A DNA stretch of 64,000 nucleotides. Source: Chamaea fasciata. Taxonomy: Eukaryota; Chordata; Aves; Passeriformes; Sylviidae. Numbering within the stretch: position 1 is the stretch's first letter; the number at the start of each line of letters is the position of its first letter. The DNA lies in the NCBI GenBank assembly GCA_029207755.1, contig JARCOQ010000001.1, positions 93,483,637-93,547,636 of the forward strand. The letters are read 5' to 3'. Of the stretch, positions 12,567 to 24,755 are shown one piece after another. The notes under the pieces were generated by a model. It saw nothing but the letters and a program-made list of their open reading frames with translations, made no database searches and was not told the DNA's origin. A program made the position numbers and the translations under genes.

Positions 12567-12569
<3 letters not shown>
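11321..12569. other. Noncoding flank right of the CpG island
   Basis: GC content falls back to background by about 11.75 kb. No exon, repeat family or RNA gene recognised. If transcription runs on the plus strand this would be the start of intron 1. Confidence 0.4.

Positions 12570-12612
<43 letters not shown>
12570..12612. repeat. Homopolymer T43
   Basis: Forty-three consecutive T. Read on the minus strand it could be the poly(A) tail of a retrocopy lying to the right, but no spliced gene sequence or target duplication is recognisable beside it. Confidence 0.95.
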
Positions 12613-12615
<3 letters not shown>

Positions 12616-14143
12616 ATGTTCTTGTGCCAATTTCAGTTCCACGGTTTCTGCATGTTGGCTGTTTTGGCCGGCTTAGGGAGACTGAGTCTACTTATTTGAA
12701 GTAAAAAAGTATCATGTGAATTCCTAAAAAATGTTCTCACAACAACACAAAAGGAAGAGAAGACTTATTATTTCCATTGTTTACCAAGTCTGCTTGACTT
12801 GGAAGAGGATGTGCATGCAGAGAGGAAGCCTGGATATCTTTCCTTTGTGGCAGCCCCATTTCTCATGTCTTGAAGCCTTCCTGTCAGCACTGGGACTCTA
12901 TTTACTCCCTCGGTGGGAGAAGAAAATTGTCCTCCAATGCTTCATATGGTTGTGTGATCCTAATTTTACTGACTGACACCAGATATAGTAGCACAATTTT
13001 TTAAAAATTATTTTCTCTGCAGGAAGGATTATTCACTCAATGTTAGTGCTTTTTGAAGGATCTGTGGAGGTACGCAAAAGGCTCCTCAGCACAGCACAAG
13101 CTTAGGGACCACAAGTCTTCTGCATGTCCTCTCAGGAGGTTCTTCCCACAATCCTAATTAAAACAGGGTGAAAAGGATGAAAGCAGTAACTGTCCATTTT
13201 TGCTTTCCTTGTGTGGGGTAGCTGATCCATTGCCCTTGACTTTCCAGATTGTCTTCTCCACTGAAGGATCCAGATGCAGCTACTCCTATGCAAACGCAAA
13301 GGAATCAGAGCAAACAGCTCCTGTTTGAGAAACCCAGCAGCAGCACCTGGTGCCTGTTCTGCTGCCAGTCTGCCAACTCCAGAAATGCTATGAAATAGAA
13401 AAACAGATTATGAAGGCAGGTTTGCTGCAGATGGCTGAGGCTGAGAAGGTATTTTCTTGCTGAGCGAGTTTTTGCCTTTTGTATCATAGATAAATTAATA
13501 GGCATAACCCTCCCAAAACAATAGTCTTAGCATGCCATAATGATATCTGAAAATCATTAAAACTTCAAAATGTAGGTAAATGTTGATCTGGTTACCTCCA
13601 GCTGCCTTCCCACTGTAAGTGCTTTCATTTGATCAGACAAAAGTCTCATGAAGTTTCATCACCCAGGACAATTGTCTTAGTGCCAGATATCTGGGTTCGT
13701 TTTGGACTTTGCCTCTGACATGCACCCCCCCATCACTGCCCAGTGGACCTTATGAGCAGCTTCTTGCTGTGTCAGGGAAGCCCTGGCCTGAGGCATAGCA
13801 CAACATTATGGTGACATACAGGAGGTTCCTCCCACCACAGGGTGCTGGCACAGCCCTTCAAGTCACCTTGCACCTTACTCTCCTTTCCTTTTCAACTGGT
13901 ATGCTAAACCAGTTGCTCTGAAGTTTTCCCTGTGACATCTGTTTCAAAAGAAGGAGGTTTGGGACATATGCCAATTAGGTCACATCACTTAACTCTCATT
14001 AGATTGTGTTGCACTTTTCTGAAAATAACTTTTTCCTACCTCCCATTTAACCAGGTAAATAACTTCATCTGTTTCAGTTCAAGGAAGAGTCTATCAACAC
14101 TGAAAAAGAGGGTAGTATTCACCTTCTAGGCATCTCAGACAGA
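12613..14143. other. Noncoding sequence, nothing recognised
   Basis: About 1.5 kb without supported genes or repeat families. Confidence 0.4.
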
Positions 14144-14165
14144 TTTTTTTTTTTTTTTTTTTTTT
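14144..14165. repeat. Homopolymer T22
   Basis: Twenty-two consecutive T; a simple repeat with no recognised element attached. Confidence 0.9.
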
Positions 14166-14965
14166 GATTCATCAATGGTTGTAAAAGTTTTTGAAAGCTG
14201 GAATGAGGTTAGTCACCCTTGGCCACATTTGTCCATTGGGTCAGTTGTCATGTCACATATCATTTCTACTGCCAGCCCAGGTAAAGCTTCTGCCTTGACA
14301 AATTGTGTCTGAGTAGGTTTTTATTGGCTTCTCTGTCCCACCAATGACAGTATCAGGAAATCTAGTAGGAGTGCAAAAGGTTAGTGACATGGTGTAATCC
14401 TTTCCTTTCTGTTGTTGACATATGTTATATTTCATTGAGTCAAGTCTATACTTTTTCCCTTTTCCTTAATCGAAACTGTAGTTTTATAACAGTTCTGTAT
14501 GTTATGAAGTCCATTTCTTATCAAGTATGCATGAATCCGTAAATAATGACAGAGTAATGATCTTTCCATGGGTTGTTGCAGATGCAATGTTACTTTCATT
14601 TCAATTGTAATGTAGCAACATTCCTGCCTACTGCATCTTCCATTTAAGCTTCCTGTATTCTCAGCTTTACTGAAATGACAGCCTCTTTGTAAACACATTT
14701 TTGTTACTTACAGTTTCAGATTATTTTCTGTAGTTAAAATCAGATCGTTTTCAATAGCTAAGAGCATAAATATTGTTTAGCTGTATACTTTTAATCACGA
14801 CAAAATGATTTCCTGTTATTATTGTAGTTTTGCTTCTCCCCCTTTTTTGAAAAACATCCATCTAATTATTATTTACCTCACAGTTGTCTAACATTTCCTT
14901 ATTTTGTTATATCTCTCCTGTTTTTAGTAATTTCAAGCTATTTTAGTGTAGAAATGTTTAAAGCT
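14166..14965. other. Noncoding sequence left of the solo LTR
   Basis: AT-rich sequence with nothing recognised up to the LTR boundary. Confidence 0.4.
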
Positions 14966-15490
14966 TGTCCTGGGTTGTAGTATAGGATGTGCACAAAGTA
15001 TTCTATCACCATCTTCATGAACTGTTGAATCCAGGTGGGGCAGTGTTTTCCCAGACCCCCTCCCTCTGGGCCATTATCTTCTGTTAATGGCTCATCAGAT
15101 GCCTTTCCCATGACTCACAGATAACTCCCTCCAGGAGCTATCTCTGCTTAATGGGCCATCAAGGATCTCCTGCATGACTTATCATCCCATTGTGATGAGA
15201 ATCCCAAGCATTCTCACCTGGATATAATCTGGGGTTTGGGATAGTACAAGGCGTCCATACCCACTGGATTCCTAGAGGAACAGAGCTACCAGACCTTGCT
15301 ACAGGATCACTGCTTCAGAAAGACCACCTCATCTGGACTGCTTCCATCACTCTGCTCAGGTAGTATTCTGACTCTGTCAGTGGTCTTTTATAATATTGCA
15401 TCTATTTTATTTTACTTTCTTTCCTTTCTTCCTATTAAATTGTATCTCTGACTTGGAGCCTCTCATTTGTTTTGCTTTCAAACCACTACA
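14966..15490 (+). mobile_element. Solo LTR of a class II endogenous retrovirus
   Basis: A 525-bp element beginning TGTCCTGGG and ending CCACTACA, with the TG...CA ends of retroviral LTRs. Its R-U5 part is nearly identical to that of the LTR at 22,964-23,488. A GATATAA promoter-like box lies at 15,221-15,227 and an ATTAAA polyadenylation signal at 15,434-15,439. AGCT sits directly before and directly after the element, which looks like a short target-site duplication. No primer-binding site follows, so this is a solo LTR left by recombination, not half of the provirus downstream. Confidence 0.88.
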
Positions 15491-18400
15491 AGCTCTGTCT
15501 GGATTCCCAGAAGAGGTTGCTTTTCTTGATACCTAAATCAAAGTATTGATAAAATAATGCTTCTGACCATATAGAATTTTATCACAGTCCATTGTTGTTA
15601 CTGATTATCAATAGGAGATTATCACTGCATTTTCTAATATTCCATGTTTTTGTAAATCCTCTGACATGGATAGTTTCCATAATATCATATCACTGATTCA
15701 GGAAAAATATTCAAATTCTAAGTTGTAGTGTAATAAATATTTTTTTGGTTTTACATTTTTGTTTTTTAATGTTAATTATTTATGGTGTTTTCTTACCAGT
15801 TTGAGTTGCCATATTCAGCAGTTATTTTGCCTTTTACCTCAATGTAGGAGATAAATTGATATAAGGGGTCTGTAACTTGATTGTCAGAGATTTAGGTACT
15901 TTTAAAATGGTCTAAAATGTACTTAATTACAGATGTAGTGCTTGCTTAATATTCAATAGTCAGCAAAATATTTAGCCTTTTTGCCTTTTTTAAAAAATAT
16001 GATTGCTTTATTGTTGTTCAAAAAATTTTTTAAAAGCTGTATGCAAGATTTTCTTATTCTGGAAGAAAGACTAACTACTTAATTGCACCAAATATAATCT
16101 TCTTCTTATCTGTCTTTGCAATTAGAAAAATGAATTGTCTCTTATAAAGTGTTATGACTTTGGTTGTATGTAATAAAAATATTACACCCCCACTCACTCT
16201 TTCAAAGGTGAAGAAATACTACTGATCAAAGGAAGGAGCAGTTAGCAGTAGAGATGGATCTGCAGCTTAGACGTGATGCTAAGTCACTCAAAGTTCTGAA
16301 ACCTATTTTTTCTTTTCTTTCTTCTCCAAATTGAAAACCTACCCTACAACATCAGCCATTAATAGTATTTTTCCTTTCTTTCAAAATAATCCAGAAGATA
16401 CACAGAGAAACAGAAGTAGCCATAATGTAGAAAGGGCATGGACACTGCTGCTTCTTTGACAAATCATGAGTTTATTTAGGATCATTAGGAATGTTGAATT
16501 CCCACCCTGTCTTCACCTTCCCCATGAATCCTTTGGCTGCAGCTCCCAGGGAAGGATAGGAGATGTAAGCAATGAAAGCAAACCTCATGGTTTTTCTTTC
16601 CTCTTAGCGAGGGAGAATGTGAAGCAAATCAAAAGTCATGAGCACTGTTTGCTCATGCTGGCATTGTTACTCACAACCAGATGTAGGAGAACAGGGAACA
16701 CTTGCTTTGTCAGAGTTACAGATGTAGAGGGACAACTGGTGCAGAAGCAATTCCTTAAAAATGACAGTAAATATGAACTGAGATTGTGAGTCTTGACTAG
16801 ACTGTCTTTTTCTGAATCATATGACCGTAATAATTAGACTTCCAAATTTCATACCACTGGTATCACTTAAATAACAGCCCCAGTTCTTAGCACTGGAATG
16901 CTCCCAGTCACTTAAGCTGGAGGGAGTAATTTAATTTAACATTAGACTCATTCCTTGTAAAAAAACCACATAGGTTAAAGATGTATAAAAGGCAAATATA
17001 AAAGACAGTTTGTCATTGTGGGAAACCACAAACAAGGTTAAACCACACTTTTCTTTTCATCATCATTTCCTTGAAAGTCAAAACAAACAAAAATATTTTC
17101 AAAATGAAAAACAAACAAAAACAAAAACCACCACCACCACCACCAAACCCCAAACAAATACTCTCTATTTGTTTGAGTATTCTCTCTGTTCTCTCTGGTA
17201 TGTTTGAGAGCTAGTCCATAAAAAGTAGTATGTATCTGAGGATTTTACGAGCTGCTAATTATTTGGAAACATAAATGAATAAATCAAATACTGAGTTTTC
17301 TGCCTTAGCAGAAAAGAGAAAAATGAGACTTTACAATGATGTTTCTAAGCCAAGTTACTCCTGAGAAGCTGTCTGGGTATGTTAAGAATAGGTCCTTTAA
17401 TATTTTATTTCAGTTGTCATATCATGGTTTTCCTTCATGTAGCCAAAAATAATGAACGGTTGTGTCTAAATATGACTTTTTTTTACACCTGGGCAGCTCA
17501 CTGACACCAGAGACCAGGGCTCCTGATTGTAGACAAAGGTCTACTTGTCACTGTCTATCCCTCTCCCCAGTTTGAATGTCCTTAGTGATTTCATGTCATG
17601 CCATGACCTGCAGCAGAGAGGCATGCCCATGACCATGGCTGTGGGGCAGGAGCACCCTCTTGCATGAGTAGGATGAGCCCCCTGCCCCAGCTGAGGGCAC
17701 TGTGCAGTGCCCAGCAAGGCCAGGCCAGCAGCACCCAGGGAAGGCCTTCAGGTCCCATGGTGGTGAGAGGGGAGGAAAGGGTGTGGTGAAAGAGGAGCTG
17801 AGATGGGGGCTCTTACCCCTCTGGTCCCTGCAGCTGTCTTACCCCAGTGGTTTGAAAGTTTATTACTGTTGCCTGCAACAGTTGGTTCCTGAAGCATTAA
17901 TCAGTCCTTATAAACCAGTGAGCTGTAGAAAACAGAGGAATTAAACACACTGGCATAGTTTACACACATTGAATTAGAATAAAATGACTGGCCCTGCTGC
18001 CTTTTTGGTCCATGGTGACAAAGGTACTCAACTGGAAATTGTACTGTGATAGCAGCCTTCTTAAAAGAAGTAGCTGACTGGACTGAAATAAAAGCAGATA
18101 GAGGCTTTTGAAAAAAGAAATGGTGTCATCATTGTCCATTTTTATAACCATATCACTGTCCTGTTTATAGTTACAGGGAGATGTGTAGGGCTCGGAGCAG
18201 AAAATCCAGGCTGTTTCTAATTATCTTGGCTGAGCTTCAAGCATTTTTGTGTCTCAAAGTGTAGTTTTATCTTGAGCAGAATCTTTCATGTAACACTCAT
18301 ACTTACACTGTTTTATGTTGGAGATCTGATTGTTTAAATTACATGTCAAGGGTTTCTTACATAAGCAGAGTCAAGCCAAATATTCATTTAGTGCAGTGCC

Positions 18401-21160
18401 CCATTGTATATTCTTGCCAAAATCAGGCATCTAGGGAAAAAACATACATGGTAGCTTTTACGTTTGCCCAGCATCCAGCTGGTTTTATCTCAGAGCTTGT
18501 GAGCTGATTGTGGTATTTCTGTGTATTTCTAGTCTCTGAGCATCCAAGTTCCCTTTGACCCTGTGTTAGCTCTTAGTTTGCATACCATCTGTTGGCAAGA
18601 AGTTATAGAGCTCTAAGGCTTCAAACACCTACAACTTGGTATCCTCAAACAAAGCACAGGGAGGTTGAATTGTCAAATAAGTGACTCAGAACAGGCATCA
18701 GAAAAGTCTGATATCCTGAACCCACCCTAGACATGCATTGTGCATCATATTATTGCTTTACGCAATTTTTTTCAGTATTGGTGAAATTCTGCAGTACATT
18801 TTTTCTGTTTCCATGCAGCTATTTTCCAACACACAGAAGTATATTCCATGGATAAGAGTGCAACTCTTCTAGAAAGGTGATTTTGGCCAGTTCTTGAAAA
18901 TCACATGAAAATCCTGGACTCAAAAGCTTGCTAATGTTTGAGCTAAACATTCCAATTTCATTTTTCTGTTCAGGTCAAGCCTAAAGATTTAGCTCCATAC
19001 TTTGCGTCAACACTTCTGACAGTGTTACTAGAATGTTTTCTGCTTAATCAGCAGTGTTTTGAGGACCAGCTTTCACATAAAGCTTGCAGCATCCTAGTGA
19101 ATTCTGCAGGTGATTTTAATGCCTTTGGTTTGTAACACTGGTAACTTAAGAAGTCATTCCTCAACTACAGTTCACAGTATTTAACCTAGTCCTAACTAAG
19201 GTATGATGATTATGAATTTGCAAATCTCTTCATGGAGATGTTTACTCAGCTGACTACTAGCATTCTTAATCAGCTAGCAAACTCAAAACTCAAACTTCAA
19301 TGTAAGTTGCTAAAATCTATTTAAAAGAAGGGAAAGGAGACAATTTGACAGAAGAACAAGAATTACTAATTATATTTAAAAAAACACAAATAGGCTTTCT
19401 TCTCCTGAAGCTAATCAGACTCCTGCCTCAGATTCTGTAATATCTTGGTATAAAAACGGTCATCTAAAATTGCAATATAATATTTTAAACAGCTGACTCT
19501 GGGTCTCTAGAATTTATTGTTTATGTTCCTAAATAGATGATAAGACTCTCCGTTAACTTTATCCAACTTTAGAAGGATAGTGTATGTTTCAGAAATGGAA
19601 GCCATTTCCATTTTTTGCCCATATTTTGTACATTTAAAAAGTTATTGTCAATAATATATAGTTAACACTAGAAAGAAAGCATTACAAATTTCCTGAATGG
19701 ATTAAAGAATGTTTATAATTTAAACATAATGTCTTAGACAAGGAAATAAAGAGATATCCATTTACAAGAATAGATCCCCAAAAATATCAAGACAGAAGGA
19801 AAACAATTCAAGCTTTTATTTTGACACTTAATTCTCAGAATTTCTAGAACTTGCAGCAGAGAGTGGATATCCATTAAAAAATTAAAGCTTTCTCTTTCAT
19901 GGGGGGAAAGATTTTCTTTTATTCAGGGTTGCATTCTACTTCAGAAACGTGATCTGTCGTTTCAGACAGCAATAATATTCAGAAAGGTTTCTAAATTATA
20001 CTTTACACTGTCTTAGAGAATAACTATTATTGCAACCAGGATATATAATGTGCTTTAGCACCTTGTAATAATTTTTTGAATTTTAAAAGATAAGAAGTTA
20101 TTAATTTTCAGCAAGTTGGTTGTTTTATCTGAAAAGTATCGACATTCTTATTTTTTTCCATTTGAAATAACTTAGAGGCATAGATCTTAGCAAACTGTCT
20201 TTGAATGAAAATACAGGGGTTTATTTTTTTTTACTGTAGATGGACTGCAAAATTACAAAGAGCATCTATTTTTTTCATGCTATCTGATGGAGGTCATTAA
20301 AGACTCAGTTTCTGAATACAGGTTAACAGTGTCTACTGTGTATTTCAATGTAGTTTAGACACTTAGATATACCAATGCCCACGTAAAGCTCTTTTTGCAA
20401 TTTTGTGAGCAGAAAAATGTAAACCTAGTTCCGTGCACTTCCTATTCTATCTCTTTTTACATTTATAGGCTGTTTGGTCTAATTTTGTCAGTTTACATAT
20501 TGCAGCAGACTTTTGCAAATCTGTGGATTCTTTTTAACAAGTACCTATTGTACAGCGCAGGAGATTTTCCCCATTGGTAAGATAATATTGACCTTAACTG
20601 TAGACAGCACTCTGCTCTGATTCAGTCTCTGTTGGTCTGGGTTGGAATTTTGTAATATAGTTAGAATCGGGATATTCCTGTCTTTTGCCAGAAGGTACTC
20701 AAGTGCTTTATTTCAGGCAAGGTAGCTATGTCATTTCCATTTTCTGTTTGGTGAGCATCCTCTCCTTTTATAACAAATTTATTGACTTGTTTAACTCAAG
20801 GAACTCCACTAATTTTGCCCTCAGGATTCAAATGCTGTGTCAAACAAGATATATTGCATATACGTTCAGCATACAGGAGGGCTATACCCCTGCAATCTTG
20901 ACTTGAAACTGCTGTATTTTATGACAACTTGTATCCTTGGCAACCAATGGTGTGGAAGAAAAGTGCCAGAATCACCTGAGTAACCATGGAAACCAAAAAC
21001 ATGTTTATGGGTCTATTACCTATGCAAAATAACAAATAATTGATATTTAATACCTGGTGACACTGGCCTGAAATTAATCATTTGGAATGAGTAATGTCTT
21101 ATCATTGTAATTATTATAATTTTTATCATTATATGTCTTGTCATTGTAATCATTATCATT
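15491..21160. other. Noncoding sequence, nothing recognised
   Basis: About 5.7 kb of AT-rich DNA. A short CCA-rich run sits at 17,121-17,145. Frames such as 16,466-16,789 plus lack any domain or conserved motif I know. The stretch near 17.5-17.9 kb is richer in GC than its surroundings but carries no recognised exon. Confidence 0.4.
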
Positions 21161-21218
21161 GGGGCCTGGAACTAGTTCTTTAAGGTCTTTCCAACCCAAG
21201 CCATTCTATGATTCTGTG
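21161..21218 (+). mobile_element. CR1 LINE 3'-terminal fragment
   Basis: The stretch runs from GGCCTGGAACTAG through AAGGTCTTTCCAACCCAAGC to CCATTCTATGATTCTGTG. This is the typical 3' terminus of avian CR1, including the ATTCTATG-type tail octamer. Only about 58 bp remain, an extremely short 5'-truncated insertion. Imperfect ATCATTGTAAT-type repeats lie just upstream. Confidence 0.85.
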
Positions 21219-22963
21219 TTTCCAACACACAAAACAAAAAGCTACATACAAAATATATGATAAAGAAAATGAGATCACCTTTCTGTAGCCTTTTCCTTTC
21301 TGATCACACCTAGGTCAAGTAAAATACCCTTGCACTATGAGGATATTGCTTAGTCAGTATCTGTTATATATGTCATACAAGGTATTGCTGAATTCTAATT
21401 TAGCCTTGATTTGTCTTTGATATAAAATATTTATTCTCCCATGTCACTCAAGAAACAAGTGTCAAATCCTGTGAAGTACTTCCATAATGGAAAACTATCT
21501 ATGTTGCTGTTTTGAGTAAGATGTTCAGATCAAGACTGAGAAATAGGGAAAGACTGTTTGAAAAAAGGATTGTGAAAATACTCTGATCTGTCTGGTCTTG
21601 ACTGCTCTCTACAGCTGCAATAGAAAACTGTAACTGGCTTCAGCTGCACTCAGGGAACTGCTGTGGGAAGTAAGTCAGTATAAGTCCTAAAAAAAAAAAA
21701 AAAAGAAAAAAAAAAAGAAAAAAAAAAGAGTTTTTACAGCATACTTTTATCTAGGAACAACACAGCATCCTTTGAGAAGAAACTGGCATGGAGGAGAAGA
21801 GATCTAAGACTCAGTGCAGGAGGCTTGATCCTTTCTTTCTTCTCCTTGACTTCTCATGCTGCATCTTTTGTATGGGTCTGGAGTCCTTACTGCTGAGCCT
21901 GGTGGGAGAATGTTGCAGGGTCAAAGTAGAGGGCAGTGAGGGTACTTCAGTGAGATTATTACACTTGCAGTTGAAGTTTTATATATATGAAGCTGTCTTT
22001 GCCTCATAGTGGCCAGCTACTGCATCCAAAAGGGAAGCATAAGAGCAATAGAAGATGTATTCATGCTAACTTACTGCTCTAGGCTCATCTTACACTGTTA
22101 GCAAGCAGCCCAGAGTGCATTTGACAAATTTATTAAATCAGGGGAAAGGAAAGAATGCCAATAGAAGATACTCAGTAAGAGAACCTTGGAATGTAATTGC
22201 AGGGAAAGGAGAAGGCATTGTAATAAATGACAATTATACATGATGTCATTGAGCTTATTGCATGAAAGGTCATCAGCACTGATTTAGGGTACAGAAGCTG
22301 CTTTAATCAAAGGATAGAAAGGTAATTGCAGTCAGGGACTTTTACAACAAGAAATCAGATACTGAGATATCTAAAGGAAAATTAACTGCTAAAAAAGACT
22401 TTCAATTAAATAGGTGACAATGGGAAAGCAACAGTGAAGGTCATTAGCAAGCTGAAAGAAATGTCTGAAAAGTGAAAGGTAAGAGACAGTGTTGTGAATG
22501 AGTGGTCTAGGTCACTTAGAGAAACACTGACCAAAATATCAACAAAAACAGGTTTAATATATGTTTGCAAAAGCACGAAGTTTGATGATAAGGTTCATTC
22601 TGTTACTATATGCATAAAGTACACAAAGTAAAATCAGAGTAGTGTCAGTCTAGAATAGTTTACATGGAGACTAGGAATGCTCTTTGTTAGGAAACAGGAC
22701 CTCATTAGACAGCAGAAATTCCTTGGGGCAGACAGTGTTTCCAGTGATCTCAAGGGGAGCTTAACTTTGTAAGAGGCATTAATCAAGGCTTGGGCCTAAG
22801 CCTAACAACCATTCCTGAAATTGTAAAGCAGCCCAAGGGGTGGTGGGGGGATATGCACCTCAACAGAGAAATATGATTACATTGCCTAACAGCAGAGAAA
22901 TAACAGTTTTATTATTCCTGGGGTGAAAGTGAAGGGGCTCTTTTGGATACCCTTTCTTACTAG
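21219..22963. other. Noncoding sequence with an A-rich tract
   Basis: An impure poly(A) tract interrupted by single G spans 21,689-21,728 in the upstream half. No gene is recognised between the CR1 fragment and the provirus. Confidence 0.4.
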
Positions 22964-23488
22964 CGTCCTGGGTTGAAGTATATTCTATCACCATCTTCAT
23001 AAACTGTTGAAACCAGGTGAGGCGGTGCTCCCTGCCTCCTCCACTCTGGCTTATCTTCTGTTAATGGGCCCATCAGCACCTTTGCTACACAGCTCACAGA
23101 TAACCCCCTCCTGGACTACCTCCTGTTAATGGGCCCATCAGACCTTATCACATGACTCACCATGCCATTGTGAGATGCTCTGCCCAGAGGGAAGAACCAA
23201 GCATTCCAGCCTGGATATAAGCGGAGACTCTGAACACCAGAGTGGGAGGTTTACCCACTGGATTACCAGAGGACCTGAGTTACCAGACCTTTCTACAGGA
23301 TCACTGCTTCAGAAAGACCACCTCATCTGGACTGCTTCCATCACTCTGCTCAGGTTGTATTCTGACTCTGTCAGTGGTCTTTTGTAGTATTGCATCTATT
23401 TTATTTTACTTTCTTTTCTTTTTTTTTTCCTATTAAATTGTATCTCTGACTTGGAGCCTCTCATTTGTTTTGCTTTCAAACCACTACA
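22964..23488 (+). repeat. 5' LTR of the truncated provirus
   Basis: A 525-bp LTR ending CCACTACA just before the primer-binding site. The first base of the expected TG is C here. GATATAA at 23,214-23,220 is the likely promoter box and ATTAAA at 23,432-23,437 the likely polyadenylation signal. The segment around 23,290-23,488 is almost identical to the solo LTR at 15.3-15.5 kb, while the first ~250 bases differ by substitutions and indels. Confidence 0.9.
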
Positions 23489-23493
23489 TTTTT

Positions 23494-23511
23494 TGGCACC
23501 CAACATGGGGC
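23494..23511 (+). other. Retroviral primer-binding site, tRNA-Lys1,2 type
   Basis: TGGCACCCAACATGGGGC lies five bases after the LTR and matches 16 of 18 bases complementary to the 3' end of tRNA-Lys1,2. Both mismatches are CG to CA changes, as expected from methyl-CpG decay. Lysine primers of this type are used by betaretroviruses such as the MPMV group. Confidence 0.9.
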
Positions 23512-23570
23512 TCGAGGCACTGAGAAAAGTCAGAATTACAATTTTGTGTTGAAGAAGACACCTGTTCGCT

Positions 23571-24743
23571 ATGATGCTCAACATGCTTACCTGTGTCTTA
23601 TATCTATCTCTCTATATTTTTCCACAACTGGGGCACTATCTGCCAGTCCTAATGCTCCTGTGTAGACCAGTGTATGGTACTAAAATTGCTTTAGTGGTCT
23701 ATTATGTCCATTGCTTGATAAACTCCGAGGCAATGAACATTATTCGGAATATACACCCACTTTTGTTTTCTTGTTCTGGTCTAGGATACTACATCTGGGG
23801 CCTCAACAATGTCACCCAGCCCCTGTGGGGAGGGGTGAAGAATGATTTTTTCCAGCTTTTCAGGCATGACACAGCAGTTTTTGAAAATATGGAGTACCCT
23901 CTGGATGCCAAGGACAGCATGATGTTGTTGTTAGTCCTGCTTTGTCTTCTCTGCACGGCCCGCACCATGCTTAGAATCAAAACACTACCCAGTGTGATAC
24001 AGCGTGTTCTGACGGAAGAGGAAGAGGGAAAAAGAAGCAGAGCAACAGTATCAGTGTCTACACAGACCGTCACAGAGGAGAAAGAAGACAAAAGTGAGGC
24101 AACAGTGTCCACATCTATGCAGACTGTCACAGAGGAGAAAGGGACCAAAGCTGCCATCAGCATCTCCACACAAACCATCACTGAACCGGAACAGCCTAAA
24201 CCAGTAGCAGTTGCCCCTGTTCAGAAGAAGAAATCAAGGACCAAATCAGTCTGCATAGTGACTGATGAGGGTGCAGCAGGACCTTCACAATCAGCAGAAG
24301 AGACAGAGCCAGAAATCATCACTCGCTCTCTATCTCTGGGTGAGCTGCGTGACCTGCGAAGGGAATTCACCCGCCAGACCAACAAGTCCACCCTGACCTG
24401 GCTGCTCCGCATCTGGGACGCTGCAGCCAATGACACCATTCTGGATGGAAGTGAGGCCAGGCAACTGGGATCGTTGTCCCAGGATGTGGTCATTGACCAG
24501 GGGATTGGGAAAAGCCAAGAACCTCTCAGCCTCTGGCAGCGACTGCTAACAAGTGTGAAGGATAGATACCTTTGTAAAGAAGACCTCCAAGTGCACCAAG
24601 GAAAATGGAACACAATAGAACAAGGTATCCGATGCCTGAGGGAATTGGCTGTGTTGGAGATCATTTTTTCAGAAGATGAGAGATTTCCTAAAAACCCAGA
24701 CGGTGTCCAGTGCACATCACGGATGTGGTTGAGATTTGCATGA
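23571..24743 (+). pseudogene. gag-like: ERV Gag-like polyprotein, N-terminal part
   Basis: A 390-codon frame following the leader. Residues 3-30, 37-50 and about 116-130 are strongly hydrophobic (the last contains MMLLLVLLCLLC), so the N-terminus looks membrane-associated instead of resembling a usual matrix domain. Residues 158-210 hold three imperfect repeats of a 17-19 residue unit with the core STQTVTEE. Residues 254-390 are the part I recognise: the LGELRDLRREF, RQLGSLSQDVVID and GKWNTIEQGIRCLRELAV motifs match a Gag-like protein widespread in bird ERVs. The frame ends at an in-frame TGA (24,741-24,743), and the same frame resumes at once with the second part. The first ATG was chosen; a second ATG follows directly. 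An assembly role in virus-like particles is inferred from the family; the copy is probably inactive. Confidence 0.8.
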
Positions 24744-24755
24744 CTTGGACCCGAG

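Noticed and set aside
12570..12612. Poly(T) as the tail of a processed pseudogene
   Set aside because: No recognisable coding sequence and no flanking duplication next to the tract.
14966..23488. Reading the two similar LTRs as the ends of a single 8.5-kb provirus
   Set aside because: The primer-binding site and gag follow the second LTR, so that one is a 5' LTR; the first has AGCT on both sides and no retroviral sequence after it.
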